DNA from: Epiperipatus broadwayi
Taxonomy: Eukaryota > Onychophora > Udeonychophora > Euonychophora > Peripatidae
Direction: 5' to 3'
NCBI GenBank assembly: GCA_028023455.1
Contig: JAQFVV010013332.1
Coordinates: 90,992 to 154,991 of the forward strand
Length of the DNA stretch: 64,000 bases
Within the stretch, counting starts at the first letter, position 1; each line of letters starts with the position of its first letter. Under the pieces are notes generated by a model that searched no databases, was not told the origin of the DNA, and was given only the letters and a program-made list of their open reading frames with translations. The position numbers and the translations under genes are program-made. Below are positions 13,529 through 23,600 of the stretch, in pieces.

Positions 13529-13660
13529 CGTATTTCAATATTTAACATCGTTTAGCATACAACCTTAAAGTGGTATCATTTTAAGGTTTGCTATTATTGA
13601 GATATAGATCTTTAAATAGAAGGCGTTACTGGCTATTTGTAATTGTATAATGGTTTGTAT
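13529..13660. mobile_element. Same MITE family, copy 2, left end missing
   Basis: This repeats 13218-13345 almost base for base, from the internal GTATTTCAATATTTAACATC through the right terminal repeat TATAATGGTTTGTATATTTT, in the same orientation. The left terminal inverted repeat is absent; the join is at about 13528. It is followed at once by an (AT)n run. Confidence 0.85.
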
Positions 13661-13689
13661 ATTTTATATATATATATATATATATGAAT

Positions 13690-13800
13690 TAAGAAAGAGG
13701 ATGCTCTGAGGAAGGTACTTGATATTGTACTAAAACGTCAGCATTTAGCTTTTTCACTGCAGAAATATCCCGCAAATAGTAATAATAATATTGGTATCTT
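13690..13800 (+). mobile_element. Penelope-like terminal repeat fragment
   Basis: A short block ending in (ATA)-rich sequence and carrying the hammerhead described at 13700-13745. The layout 'CUGAGGA, stem, AAAAC, GUC' matches the terminal repeats (pLTRs) of PLEs. No protein-coding part is attached; this is a solitary tail. Confidence 0.6.
13700..13745 (+). ncRNA. Hammerhead ribozyme motif, PLE type
   Basis: Stem I pairs GAUGCU (13700-13705) with AGCAUU (13740-13745), six pairs. The core CUGAGGA follows directly. Stem II is formed by GGUAC with GUACU-type pairing around a UUGAUAUU loop. The second core reads AAAAC where GAAAC is expected (G12 to A). The cleavage triplet GUC ends at 13739. 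Stem III is the very short AC/GU typical of minimal PLE hammerheads, which usually act as dimers. The G12 change should cripple cleavage; otherwise the fold is complete. Confidence 0.7.
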
Positions 13801-13822
13801 TTATCCATGAAAATATTAGAAT

Positions 13823-13824
13823 TA

Positions 13825-13858
<34 letters not shown>
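13823..13858. repeat. (CA)n(TA)n microsatellite
   Basis: About ten CA units run into about eight TA units. A second, similar compound tract lies at 18446-18470. Confidence 0.95.
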
Positions 13859-14404
13859 GCTTGGACAATACATATTACAGATGACAATCCTACTATACCA
13901 GATATCAATCTGGCTTTTTAACATACTATTTCCAACTTAATCATTTGACTCTAAGCTAATTAGAAAATATTATTTGTGAAATGCGTACATATTAAGAGGT
14001 GTTATAAACATTTGCACTGGTGGATAGTTGTAATATAATGGAGTTTGAAACAAGCACTAATAAAAATATTCTTTTAATTTGAATTTATCTCTATAATGCA
14101 ACATTTTTTTCATTTTTCCACAGGACTTCAAACCAGATACTAACCATTGAAGATTTTAATAAGAACATTATAATGAAACTAATATTATAATCCGATACTG
14201 GTTGTTTACTACATGAAGGTGCAATAACAATTTTATCCAATACTTTAAATATAAAAAATAATAATTTATAGTAACAAAACAAAGTTGTACACATCATGGC
14301 ATTTTTAGATTAGATAATATAGTTTACATTAAACTTAAATCTAGTTGGTGCTGTAGCATGATACATAATATATTTGAATAACAAGTATACTTATATATAA
14401 TATA

Positions 14405-14818
14405 TAAAGAGCCTGCTAATAGCTCTAAACAAGCTTATTTATTTTTTATGATAAATACTACAAGAGAAAATACCTGAAGCCTTTATTTATGATTGTCCCC
14501 TCCCCAGACTGTTTTCAAGCTATGGCTTTTTCCAGTGAGGAGCTAGGACATTACAAAAATACTAACTCAAGCCAAACATTTATCTATTTCTTAAATATTA
14601 AGAAAAAGATCTAATTCTTAAGACACCTACATGTCTTCAAATTCAGCTCTTTAACCAAATAAACTATATTGGCCTGAACTAAATTCAGTGATCCCATATA
14701 TTAGTAGGCTTAGTATTTTAATATAGCCAAAGCCATATTAGCAAAATTATAATATTAGTAAGAATCAGTCACATGTCACATGACCTATATAGCTTATATA
14801 ATCAATATGTAACATATT
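14405..14818 (-). mobile_element. SINE-like family C, copy 1 of a head-to-tail pair
   Basis: The block starting AGAGCCTGCTAATAG at about 14408 recurs at about 14820, giving a tandem pair of about 412-bp spacing. On the minus strand each copy has a tRNA-like stretch (14680-14610, containing TTTGGTTAAAGAGC) followed by a hammerhead-like fold (14540-14502). The piece near 14765-14785 holds a TCACATGTCACATGACC motif also seen near the third copy. No protein is encoded. Head-to-tail spacing resembles retrozyme or SINE dimers; this is inference. Confidence 0.65.
14502..14540 (-). ncRNA. Hammerhead-like motif, family C copy 1
   Basis: On the minus strand stem I pairs CCUCA with UGGGG. Stem II pairs AAGC with GCUU around a CAUA loop. 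GAAA is followed by ACAGUC, whose GUC is the cleavage triplet. The first core is CUGGAAA in place of CUGAUGA, and stem III is weak. Stems are better kept than the core, which suggests a ribozyme that lost activity. Confidence 0.55.
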
Positions 14819-15035
14819 AAGAGCCTGCTAATAGGTCTAAACAAGTTTATTTATTTTTTTATGATAAATGCTACAAGAGAAAGTACTTGAAGCCTTTATC
14901 TATGATTGTCCCCATCCCCAGGCCAGTTTGGAGCTATGGCTCTTTTCACTGAGGAGCTAGGGCATTAGATTCAAAATAATAACTCAAGCCAATCATTTAT
15001 CTACTTTTTAAGTATTAAGAAAAAGATATATATAT
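14819..15035 (-). mobile_element. SINE-like family C, copy 2 of the pair (truncated)
   Basis: Repeats the first 200 or so bases of copy 1 in the same orientation (AGAGCCTGCTAATAGG, TATTTATTTTTTTATGATAAAT, GAAGCCTTTATCTATGATTG). It ends in an (AT)n run at about 15030. The hammerhead-like segment is at 14916-14954. Confidence 0.7.
14916..14954 (-). ncRNA. Hammerhead-like motif, family C copy 2 (decayed)
   Basis: Stem I CCUCA/UGGGG and stem II AGC/GCU around CAUA are kept on the minus strand. The first core has become GUGAAAA, the second CCAAAC, and the cleavage triplet GCC. Inactive by inspection. Confidence 0.4.
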
Positions 15036-15685
15036 ATATATAGAGAGAGTAATCTATATTGGGATTGTCTATGTGTTGACTGGTTTCTAATGGTTACCCA
15101 TAAACTCATTAAACCTTGAGCATTATTACACTTATTATTTAATAAATTATTTTTCTCTTCACTAATAAAATTGTAATTATAAATATGCGACTTTTTTTTT
15201 AGCATTAAATAGTGAAACTCTAAATTTTACACTAATTTATAATTAGTTTGCTTAGCGCTTTCGAGATTTCATGTTCGAATCTCATACTCATAGCTTTGTA
15301 AATAACGATTGTTATAATTTATGCAAATGCGTTTGAATTTTTAATCAGTCCATTGTTTAGAGAGAGCAAAACATGGGTGAAATTTGCAAATTATAATTGC
15401 AATTTGTAATGTTGTAATTGACTATTTATTAGTCTGCATTCAGATCAGGTTATATGTACTTGTTTAAAGAGGATTATTTAAACTTTTTTCTATCAATAAT
15501 TTCAATCTCTGTGGTCAAGATGCAATCTTTATTGTTTTTATAAATATATGGGATCATTAATAAAAGTTGGATTCTGTCTCTATTGTTAAAAGAAGCTTGC
15601 CTTGACAACAGGTTGAAATTCTTGATAGTTATCTATATTGGGATTGTCTATGTTTTGACTGGTTTTTAATATATATATGCGCACA
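15036..15685. repeat. Segment with direct repeats at both ends and a tRNA-like internal promoter
   Basis: A block of about 37 bp containing ATCTATATTGGGATTGTCT and TTGACTGGTTT lies at 15050-15088 and again at 15632-15668, 582 bp apart, in the same orientation. Between them, at 15245-15290, CTTAGCGCTTTCGAGATTTC is followed by a good B-box-like motif, TGTTCGAATCTC. This could be a SINE or solitary element unit with terminal direct repeats. No coding frame. Element identity is not established. Confidence 0.5.
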
Positions 15686-15689
15686 TACT

Positions 15690-15905
15690 TGGAGTCTAAA
15701 TGTAATATAGAAGATTTGAACACAGACATTCACGTTCCCTTCATCAATCCACTCTATCTCATACAATCAATACATCTTAGCACATACATATGAAAAAAAC
15801 AAATGATCTTGAATATATGTATTTCATGCTTAACCATCACTCATCAGTTGGTCCAGATCATCAACTCCCACACTTATATACAGTAATTGCTTGGTTTATT
15901 TGAAT
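15690..15905 (-). mobile_element. SINE-like family A, copy 2 (left arm of an inverted pair)
   Basis: Matches 8865-9060 in the same orientation and 16040-16230 in the opposite one. It holds the tRNA-like segment (GATTTGAACACAGAC, the complement of a B-box-like motif, near 15714) and, at 15809-15851, the best-kept hammerhead core of the family. Confidence 0.65.
15809..15851 (-). ncRNA. Hammerhead ribozyme motif, family A copy 2
   Basis: The minus strand reads CCAA, then the exact consensus core CUGAUGA, then a stem II of G-U-G-A-U-G facing A-A-G-C-A-U with two mismatches, then GAAA. Stem III pairs AUA with UAU around CA. The cleavage position is A, followed by UUCA in place of UUGG for stem I. 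The core is intact while stems II and I carry mismatches that copy 3 does not have. Confidence 0.65.
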
Positions 15906-15949
15906 ATAGCAAATCTTGAGGGGGGAGTCAATCTACAGATTTTAATGGT

Positions 15950-16235
15950 ATGGGTGGCTGAAGAGTTTGAGGGGGGAGAGGATTCATGCCATTCATTAAT
16001 GTTTCAAGATTTGCCAGCTTAATATAAACTGAGCAATCATTGTATGTATGTGTGGGAGATGATGATCTAAACCAACTGATGGATGCTGGTTCAGCAAGAA
16101 ATATGTATATTGGAGATTATTAATATTTTTCATATGTATGTGGTTATGGGTATTGCTTGTATAAGATAGAGATCATTAAAGGTATCATGAATTTTTGTAT
16201 TCCAATTCCCTGTATTACTTACATTTAAGAAAAAC
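15950..16235 (+). mobile_element. SINE-like family A, copy 3 (right arm of an inverted pair)
   Basis: The reverse complement of 15690-15905 with divergence. Together the two copies form a palindrome of about 540 bp with a GA-rich centre near 15915-15975. The hammerhead lies at 16072-16113. The tRNA-like part follows at about 16143-16215. Confidence 0.65.
16072..16113 (+). ncRNA. Hammerhead ribozyme motif, family A copy 3
   Basis: Stem I pairs CCAA (16072-16075) with UUGG (16110-16113). The core reads CUGAUGGA, one G more than consensus. Stem II is a clean five-pair UGCUG/CAGCA with a GUU loop. AGAAA provides the second core. Stem III pairs AUA with UAU around UG, and the cleavage base is A at 16109. 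Where copy 2 has a perfect core and poor stems, this copy has perfect stems and a core insertion. Confidence 0.65.
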
Positions 16236-16539
16236 AATAGTGATCTTAATTCTAGTTTTAATTATAATATTTTCTTGGAATAGTTAGCATCTTGCTGCAT
16301 TTTTAATTACATATATATTAGAATTTAAATATTAATCTTGTAAAAGTTATTTTAAAATAACAAATTTAAATTTAGTAATATCAGATATTTTAATATCACT
16401 GAACATGTAAAATACCATATTTTTATAGTCATTGTGCACAATGTTGGGCATAATCTGAATGCAAAAAGTCAGTGCTCTAAAGTATTTTTAAAAAAGTTTT
16501 AGATTCATTCTGCTAAATAGTCAAAATATGAATCATAGA

Positions 16540-16870
16540 TCACATGACCCTATTTCTTAAGCTTGTAAGTTATAAACAATGAGAATTGTCAATTCCTCAA
16601 CAAGCTTTGTGATAAATACTTAGCTAGAAAAAGTGTTTAAAATATCTCTGTCAGGACCCCCCTCCCAAACCTCTGACCATGGTTTTGTGCTCTGACACTC
16701 CTCAGAGAAGGGTTAGGATAGGTTCAGACACTAGATCTAAAAACATCAACCCTAAGCCAGCATTTAACTAAAAGTTATTTATTGATTGGAAAATCTGAAA
16801 TTTTCAGACACTTACATGTCTTCAAACTCTCTTGCTCAAGAAATTTATATTAGAATTGGAAACTTTAATT
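16540..16870 (-). mobile_element. SINE-like family C, copy 3 (diverged)
   Basis: Shares with copies 1 and 2 the block TGATAAATAC, the hammerhead segment, CTAAGCCAGCATTTA and, at the tRNA-like end, GACACTTACATGTCTTCAAA. The flanking TCACATGACC motif recurs at 16540. Divergence is greatest in the ribozyme stems, which still pair. Confidence 0.6.
16670..16710 (-). ncRNA. Hammerhead ribozyme motif, family C copy 3
   Basis: On the minus strand CUUCU pairs with AGAGG as stem I (five pairs). The core is CUGAGGA, an exact match to CUGANGA. Stem II pairs GUG with CAC, extendable by one pair. Stem III pairs ACC with GGU around AU. The cleavage triplet is GUC. The only departure is AAAA in place of GAAA (G12 to A). 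All three stems differ in sequence from copy 1 yet still pair. Confidence 0.65.
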
Positions 16871-18445
16871 TTCAAATGTTTATAATAATTTCAAATTGAG
16901 TTTTTAAACATATGATCTACAGAAATGTTCAATGTAATACCAAGTTACATTAAACATTAGTAATTGATTTTAGTATCTTAATTATTTTTCTGACCAAATA
17001 AACAACTATTATAGAATATATGATAATTGTTGTAAGTCCACATCAATACAAATCTTCCATTTTTACTCTTTAGAGTTTAATAAATTTTGCAGATATAAAT
17101 AAATTCAATTAATAATTGTAATGATAAAAAATATACATGTACTTACAAAGTATTAATGTAAATTATTACTTTAAAAAAATATTAATTTACAAAAAAACAA
17201 TTATTTGAACAAAATTAAATATAATTTATTAAACATAACTTAAAATATTAATTAATGAAAAAATATAGCAAACAAAATTAAATGTAACCATTAGCATAAA
17301 TTAAATGTTATTAGCAATTATAATTAAAAAAAAAATTAAAATAGACATACTTGCTTTTAAAGGACTTTACATGGCAAATGTCACCAAAAATTTCATATAA
17401 AAGTTGAATCCGATTTGTCCACAGTTTTAAAGTAAGTATTGTATGGGTATATATACTAATGTAAAACATTACTTAAAGAATAGATTATTTCTGTATTTAT
17501 TTATTTTTATTAACATTATGAGAATACAATTTAGTTTAATTTTTTTTTTTTTAACTTACTTTATTAATAGTTCCTAAATATTTTTTTTTATTTAAAGTAT
17601 ATTCTCTGTATGTTTCTGGAACTAGATAATAGACATTTCTCCCAATTTGTTTTGAATGTTGAATGTAAAATTGCAAACGTATATATATATATATTGGAGA
17701 AAATTAAGAATAACTAACCAATAAACCGAAACGCGGATTTGATTTGCTATCAATTCACTTTTTAAAAATCCGTTTTTTTATTAAAATTATGACTGCTCAT
17801 CTCATTATAATATTATAATAAAGATAATAAATGATTCATCATCACTGTTTATGTAGTAACATTACTTTTGGAGACGTAGAAATGAAACATTTTTACTTTA
17901 ATATTTTATGAAGAGTTGAGTATTAATAAAGAATAAACAGGAAAGTTCATTTTATTTATAATTGTTTTTATCTATGAAAATTATAATAAAATAAAGTGCA
18001 TGTGCCATGGTTTAAGCTACGTTATTATTTAAAATATATGCACTTCTACATTTTAGATAGAGGACTTTAAAATAACCAGATAGTTAAAAACATTCTTGTT
18101 TTTCCAATGTTATTAATTTCGAAGATAAATGTTTAGGCTAAAACCGTGAAACATTTTTTTTATATTTTAAACACTGTTGTGAATCAATATAAATTACAAG
18201 TTATCACATTGCAAATAAATAGAAATACTTAATGTATTGTAATAATATTTTTTTCATTAGGTGCACTATAAAGATTGTGATATTCATAAGTGTTTTTAGA
18301 TGATTTGATAAAATTGCTAAAAAATAGGATTTAAAACCAATGGATTTGCAATAATGATATTCTATCTGGTATTTTCTGTTGTCATAGTACTGTTTTAATT
18401 TGTTTTACATCGTAAAATTCAAAACATATTTTTTATGTGAATGCA
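16871..18445. other. AT-rich intergenic DNA
   Basis: No open frame, repeat family or RNA motif recognised. Confidence 0.55.
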
Positions 18446-18470
18446 CACACACACACATATATATATATGC
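18446..18470. repeat. (CA)n(TA)n microsatellite
   Basis: Seven CA units followed by about five TA units, the same compound type as at 13823. Confidence 0.9.
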
Positions 18471-18837
18471 TATTTTTTTTTAAAAAAAATAATATACAGA
18501 CATTAGAATACTTGATATTTCATGCAATTGTCTTATAGAAAAATAGATCAATATAATGAATCTAAATTTTACAAATATAATGACATATAAAGATTATAAT
18601 ATTTAAAATATTTGAAGAAAAAATATTAAATTATTTTAAAATATTTATGTTCATAAATAATTTTTGTTTTGAATTATATGTTTATATAAAACACATATTT
18701 ATTGTAAGCAAACCCATGCTTTATTATGACTTTATAAAAAGAGACAAAAAAGATCTGGCAGTGATTGGGCCTCAAGCTCACTTTGTGAAAATTGTATGAT
18801 ACAATTACATATATAACAATAAAAATAATAAATATAA

Positions 18838-19062
18838 TAATAATAACTATTATATACACTCTCTCAATCTGCAGATTACTTTTGGTTAAATTTTTAACCC
18901 TTCTCAACTACTATCTCATTTTACTTAAAATGTACTTAGGTAATGTGCTTGATTTCATAAAATGCATATGTATTTTTAATTTAATGGCAGTTGAGGAGGG
19001 TTAAAGAATTAACCAAAAGTACTTCAGAGGATTGAAAAACTATATATAATAGTGATTACCAT
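18838..19062. mobile_element. Foldback element with arms of about 75 bp
   Basis: The left arm (about 18838-18912) and right arm (about 18986-19062) are near reverse complements. They share ACTTTTGGTTAA and the block TTAACCC followed by TCTCAACT on the left or TCCTCAACTG on the right. The inner TTAA-CCCT ends at 18894-18900 and 18998-19004 look like piggyBac termini, but the pairing continues well outside them, so TTAA is not the element boundary. Opposed open frames here are artefacts of the palindrome. Confidence 0.7.
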
Positions 19063-19312
19063 TAAACATGCTGATATTATTTGTATAAATATTTTATTAG
19101 CTTATTTCATTTATTTTAATTCTAAAATCATCTAAATCAACTTAAAAGTAATTAAAATAGTTTAACTTGTTATTATGTTGTGTTTTTTAAATAATGCATC
19201 ATAATCCAAAATGCTCAAACATATTTTAATAGATGAGTATCAAAATTACCTCATATTAAAATTTAAGATTAATATTTATTTTCCTTGGGATGATGTAATA
19301 AAATTAATTGTG

Positions 19313-19318
19313 TATGTG

Positions 19319-19358
<40 letters not shown>

Positions 19359-19362
19359 TATA
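19313..19362. repeat. (TA)n microsatellite
   Basis: Two TA runs separated by a single TG interruption. Confidence 0.95.
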
Positions 19363-20465
19363 ATGTTAGGGATATATTATTCAAAGTATAAAGATAGTTT
19401 TCTATGATGGCAATAATAAAATAAAATATGTATTGATGAGTATATTTGTTGACATTTTATTTACTAAATAAATTTCAATAATAAGCTTTAAACATAAAAA
19501 AAAAATATTTAATTATTGTTAAAGTATGTGTATATATATGTTTTATATGTGATGGGATAAATCAAAAACATTAAATTTTAGGTATTCTACATATTATTTT
19601 AAAATATATTTAAAACTGGTATAAAATATATAAATAAAAAGAACATCCATTTTATTTAAAATATAATTTTATATGTTTTTTAAAATGTATTTTATGTTTA
19701 ATTTGTAAAAGTATATATTTTTATAAATATATTGTAGTATTTATTTTTATAAAGTTTCAAAAACATATTTTAATGTCCTGAATGCTAGTATATTAGAAAA
19801 TAACTTTATTGAGTGAATATATGGATAATTTGATTCTCAATAGAAAGGATTTTTAAAACAAGTTACAATAAAGTCACTAAAAGCAAATGTCATATAAATA
19901 ATATCTAAGATAATGACAGAAGTATGACCTCTTTGGGAGAAAACCATTTAAGCCTCTGATCTTAGATTAGACTCTCATTTTTCTCTCGACAGCAAAACTA
20001 CACATAAGTTTGTGTAAATGTATCAATAATTTTATTTAAGTTTTGAAATGAATATTATGGATTAAGTTTATAAAATATTCATTGAAAAGAATTCATGTTT
20101 TTTTTGAGATTTTAAATAAAATAACATCATATAAAGAATCATCATTTTGTGATAATTATTACAGATATGGGTTGCAACATATGCCATCAGGATTTTTTAA
20201 GGAAATTGACAACTGTTGTTGCTATTACACAAATAAAGCAGTATTATAAGTGGTAAATTGTTTATTATAGAATATTTCATACAAATATAAACATGGCATC
20301 AACATGTATAATGTTAATAAAATGCTAATGGAATAATATGGATTAAATATAATGTCTATCTATCTACACACTAAAAAATATGGTGGGATTTTCAACAAAA
20401 TTTTAAAAAAGAGTTTTAATTATAAATTATTGTTATTTTTGTATGTGCTTATATAAAATTTATAA
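19363..20465. other. AT-rich intergenic DNA
   Basis: Nothing recognised beyond AT-rich sequence and short poly-A runs. Confidence 0.5.
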
Positions 20466-20631
20466 TATTTACTAAGGCTGTAACCTTTAGGAATAAGTGT
20501 CTGAAAAATTTGAAGGTAAGGACCTCTACAGGTCTTAGCCACAAGCTTTTGGCTAAGATCTGTAGAGGTCTCTACCTTCAAATTTTTCAGATGCTTATTC
20601 TTAAATGTTACAGCCTTAGTAAATATTACTA
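20466..20631. mobile_element. Near-perfect palindrome (foldback/MITE), arms about 78 bp
   Basis: The left arm starts AATATTTACTAAGGCTGTAA and the right arm ends as its reverse complement. The arms match across AAAAATTTGAAGGTA and GACCTCTACAG, with a loop of only a few bases around 20545-20552. A diverged half with the same start occurs at 51682-51730, so this is a dispersed family. The open frame at 20420-20647 is an artefact of the palindrome. Confidence 0.8.
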
Positions 20632-23600
20632 AAATAATAATGTGCATTTAATAAAATTTATAATTATAAAATGTATAAATAAATTATAAAATTTTTGTTG
20701 TATATAAATATTGTTTTTCGATGGAGTTATGATATTCTTTGTGAGTATAAAAAAAGTTTGCCCAGTAATATATGTTTCTTACATTTTTTATGATTAAAAA
20801 TACAAGTGCTTGTTTAGTGTACAGGAATTTATATGATTACCAAAAAGATAAGGTTAAAATAAATAAAAAGCAAAAAGGAGAATAATATACTTTTTAATGA
20901 TAATTTTAGTTCGTTTAAATATAAGTGCATTTGTTTGTTTTTATTTATATGTAACCATTTCACTTTTTTTTTTTTGACATTTTTCTTTGTCTCACACATC
21001 AATGTAAAATATATGATAAAATGATTATTACATATCAGAAAATAACAAGTTTGACTTCATTTGATAGATATTTTTGTTTACAACTAAATAAATTTTAAAT
21101 GTTCAAATTTTGTTTCTGTAAATAATAAAAAAATGAGACCATAATCAAAACAAAGATGTTCCACATCATTGTTTCTAGAAAGATTATTTTCAGTTTATAA
21201 AATCAATGAAATATTTTTTGTTTACAATTATTTTTAAGAATGTGAATGAATATTTATTTATTTCTTTTATATCTAATGAATTATGCTTTAAAAGATTAAA
21301 TTTTTTGAATATTTATTGCAAAATTATGATATTTTCTTTACTCATAATTAACATAGCAAGTCAAAATAAGTTATTAATATTTTTTTTTATTTCTTGACAT
21401 TTAATAAATATAGTGCAAATTATTTTCAAAAAAATATTTAAAACCATAATAAATTCACAAATAAACATGTTTTTGTATCACTGGAAACTTCAATGTTGTA
21501 AAACACTGAATGTTTTACTGCAATGTCAGGGCAGGGCTTATGCCTATTGTAAGAGGGGGAATTTTGAATTTCATGCTTTTTTGCTCTATTTTCAGGAAAA
21601 AATTTATTATAACAAAATATACTGTTTTACATGCATTTAAATGTATAATACTTACAAAAAAATTTACCAGGGAATGAATTGTCCAAAAACATTTCCCTGA
21701 CATCTCGAGATAAGATAAGATTAAAAAGAAAATAGAATTTTATGTATAAATATTTATGTGAGATATTAATAAAAGTGTATAATTAATAAACATCTATGAT
21801 ATATTTTTATGTATGTAAATTAATAAGCTTATACTTATTGTGCTAAAAAATAGTAAACAAACTAAACATACTAATTAAATTTTGTAAAATAGTTTTTTTA
21901 ACATATATATTTAGCAATACTTATGATAATATAATTTATTTCTCTTTTTGATTTTGTTAGGGTATTGTTCACAATATACAATAGATACATTAATAAAATA
22001 ATATTGGAGGTATAATCAATTTATGATAATCAACTCAGGTGTAAACTATTTGACAAGAAATATTTATTTGCTTTTTAATTTTACATATATTTTTTATTGG
22101 TATTATTGTTTATATTAATAAATTTTCATTTTTTAAAATTAAATTGGTTTCTTCCTGATCTTTAATAATTAAATTATTACACTCCATATTAATTAAAACT
22201 TTAAGAGACACTCAACCTTTTTTATATTCATGTATTATTTATTATATTAGCTAGCCAAAATATTAATAAGTATTCTGCATGTTTTATTTTAATACCATTA
22301 CATTTGGCAATACAAAAAGAGCATGAATATGGTATTTTAGATCATCAAAATACTATTATACTTGGCATTCTGAATTGTGAGGTTTTATTATTATAATTAT
22401 TTTTATACTGTTACATTTGGCATCCAATATTTTAGGTAATTTTTATTCATTTATAATATATATATCTTGGGTACAAAAATATTCTTCATCTATAAAATCT
22501 TTTATTGTTTTTTTTTCCATTTACAGATATTTATTAATTATGTTTATAAAAACAAACCACTATATTTTTTTTGATAAAATCTTATTTTCAGAATTCACTA
22601 TTATTTATTAATATATCAAACCATACAAAGTAACCTCATTTTACTAAATTTATTGAGTTTCAGTACATGTTACAAACATTCACATATAATACAGATAAAA
22701 TATTTTAAATATGATTATCTCTATTTTATATTTGATGTATTGATTAAAAGAATCTTATTTAAGTCTATCATCGAATTAATGTTTAATTTAAATAATATTT
22801 TTCAAATTTGTCAAATAAATTGCTATTTTATGCTTACTGATAGTTTAATAGTTGACCACTTCAGTGTTTACTTATAAATGTAGTTATAAGTATATACTTG
22901 TTAACACAAAATAAGAGACTTAAAATAAGTATATAATTAATATATTGTACCTTTTTAATTGGTGTACCCCTATCATGAATTAAATCAGAAATAAGTTATG
23001 ATGTATAATTCCAAATTTTACAAAGTAAATATATTTATTTATTAAAACCAAGAAAATTAAAGGTTATTTTAATTGTCTTAGTGTTTGAATCTGAGATTAG
23101 TTTACTTAAAGTAGTATAAATGTTATAAATCTTGGTTAAAATAGTTATTTTAAAAACATATAAGAGATAAAATAATAAAATATAACTTAATATTTGTTAA
23201 TAATTAATTGTTTGATAATATTTAAAATTGTAATGAAGTTCAAATATAATTTTTAAAATAAAATATGCATGATAGATATAGGTAATCGTGTCTGTGCACA
23301 TTTGATGTTATAAAGTAATGGCTATTTCCAAGTAAAATCTTAATTTATTTTTAAAAAATAAATAAATAATATCTATGTTATTAATTTGATGATGAAAAGT
23401 TTATAAAATTAATTTAGGATTTAGTCTGTATAAAATAAAATTAAAATGATATAAATTGATTTAAATTAAATGGTGATTTTTATTAAGTTTATGAAAAATA
23501 GTTTTTTTTGTTAGTAAATATTTTAAACAGATAATACTTGTTTTTACAAAAAATAAAACTATATCAAACTAATTAAATATTTAGTACAAGAGGAGTAGAA

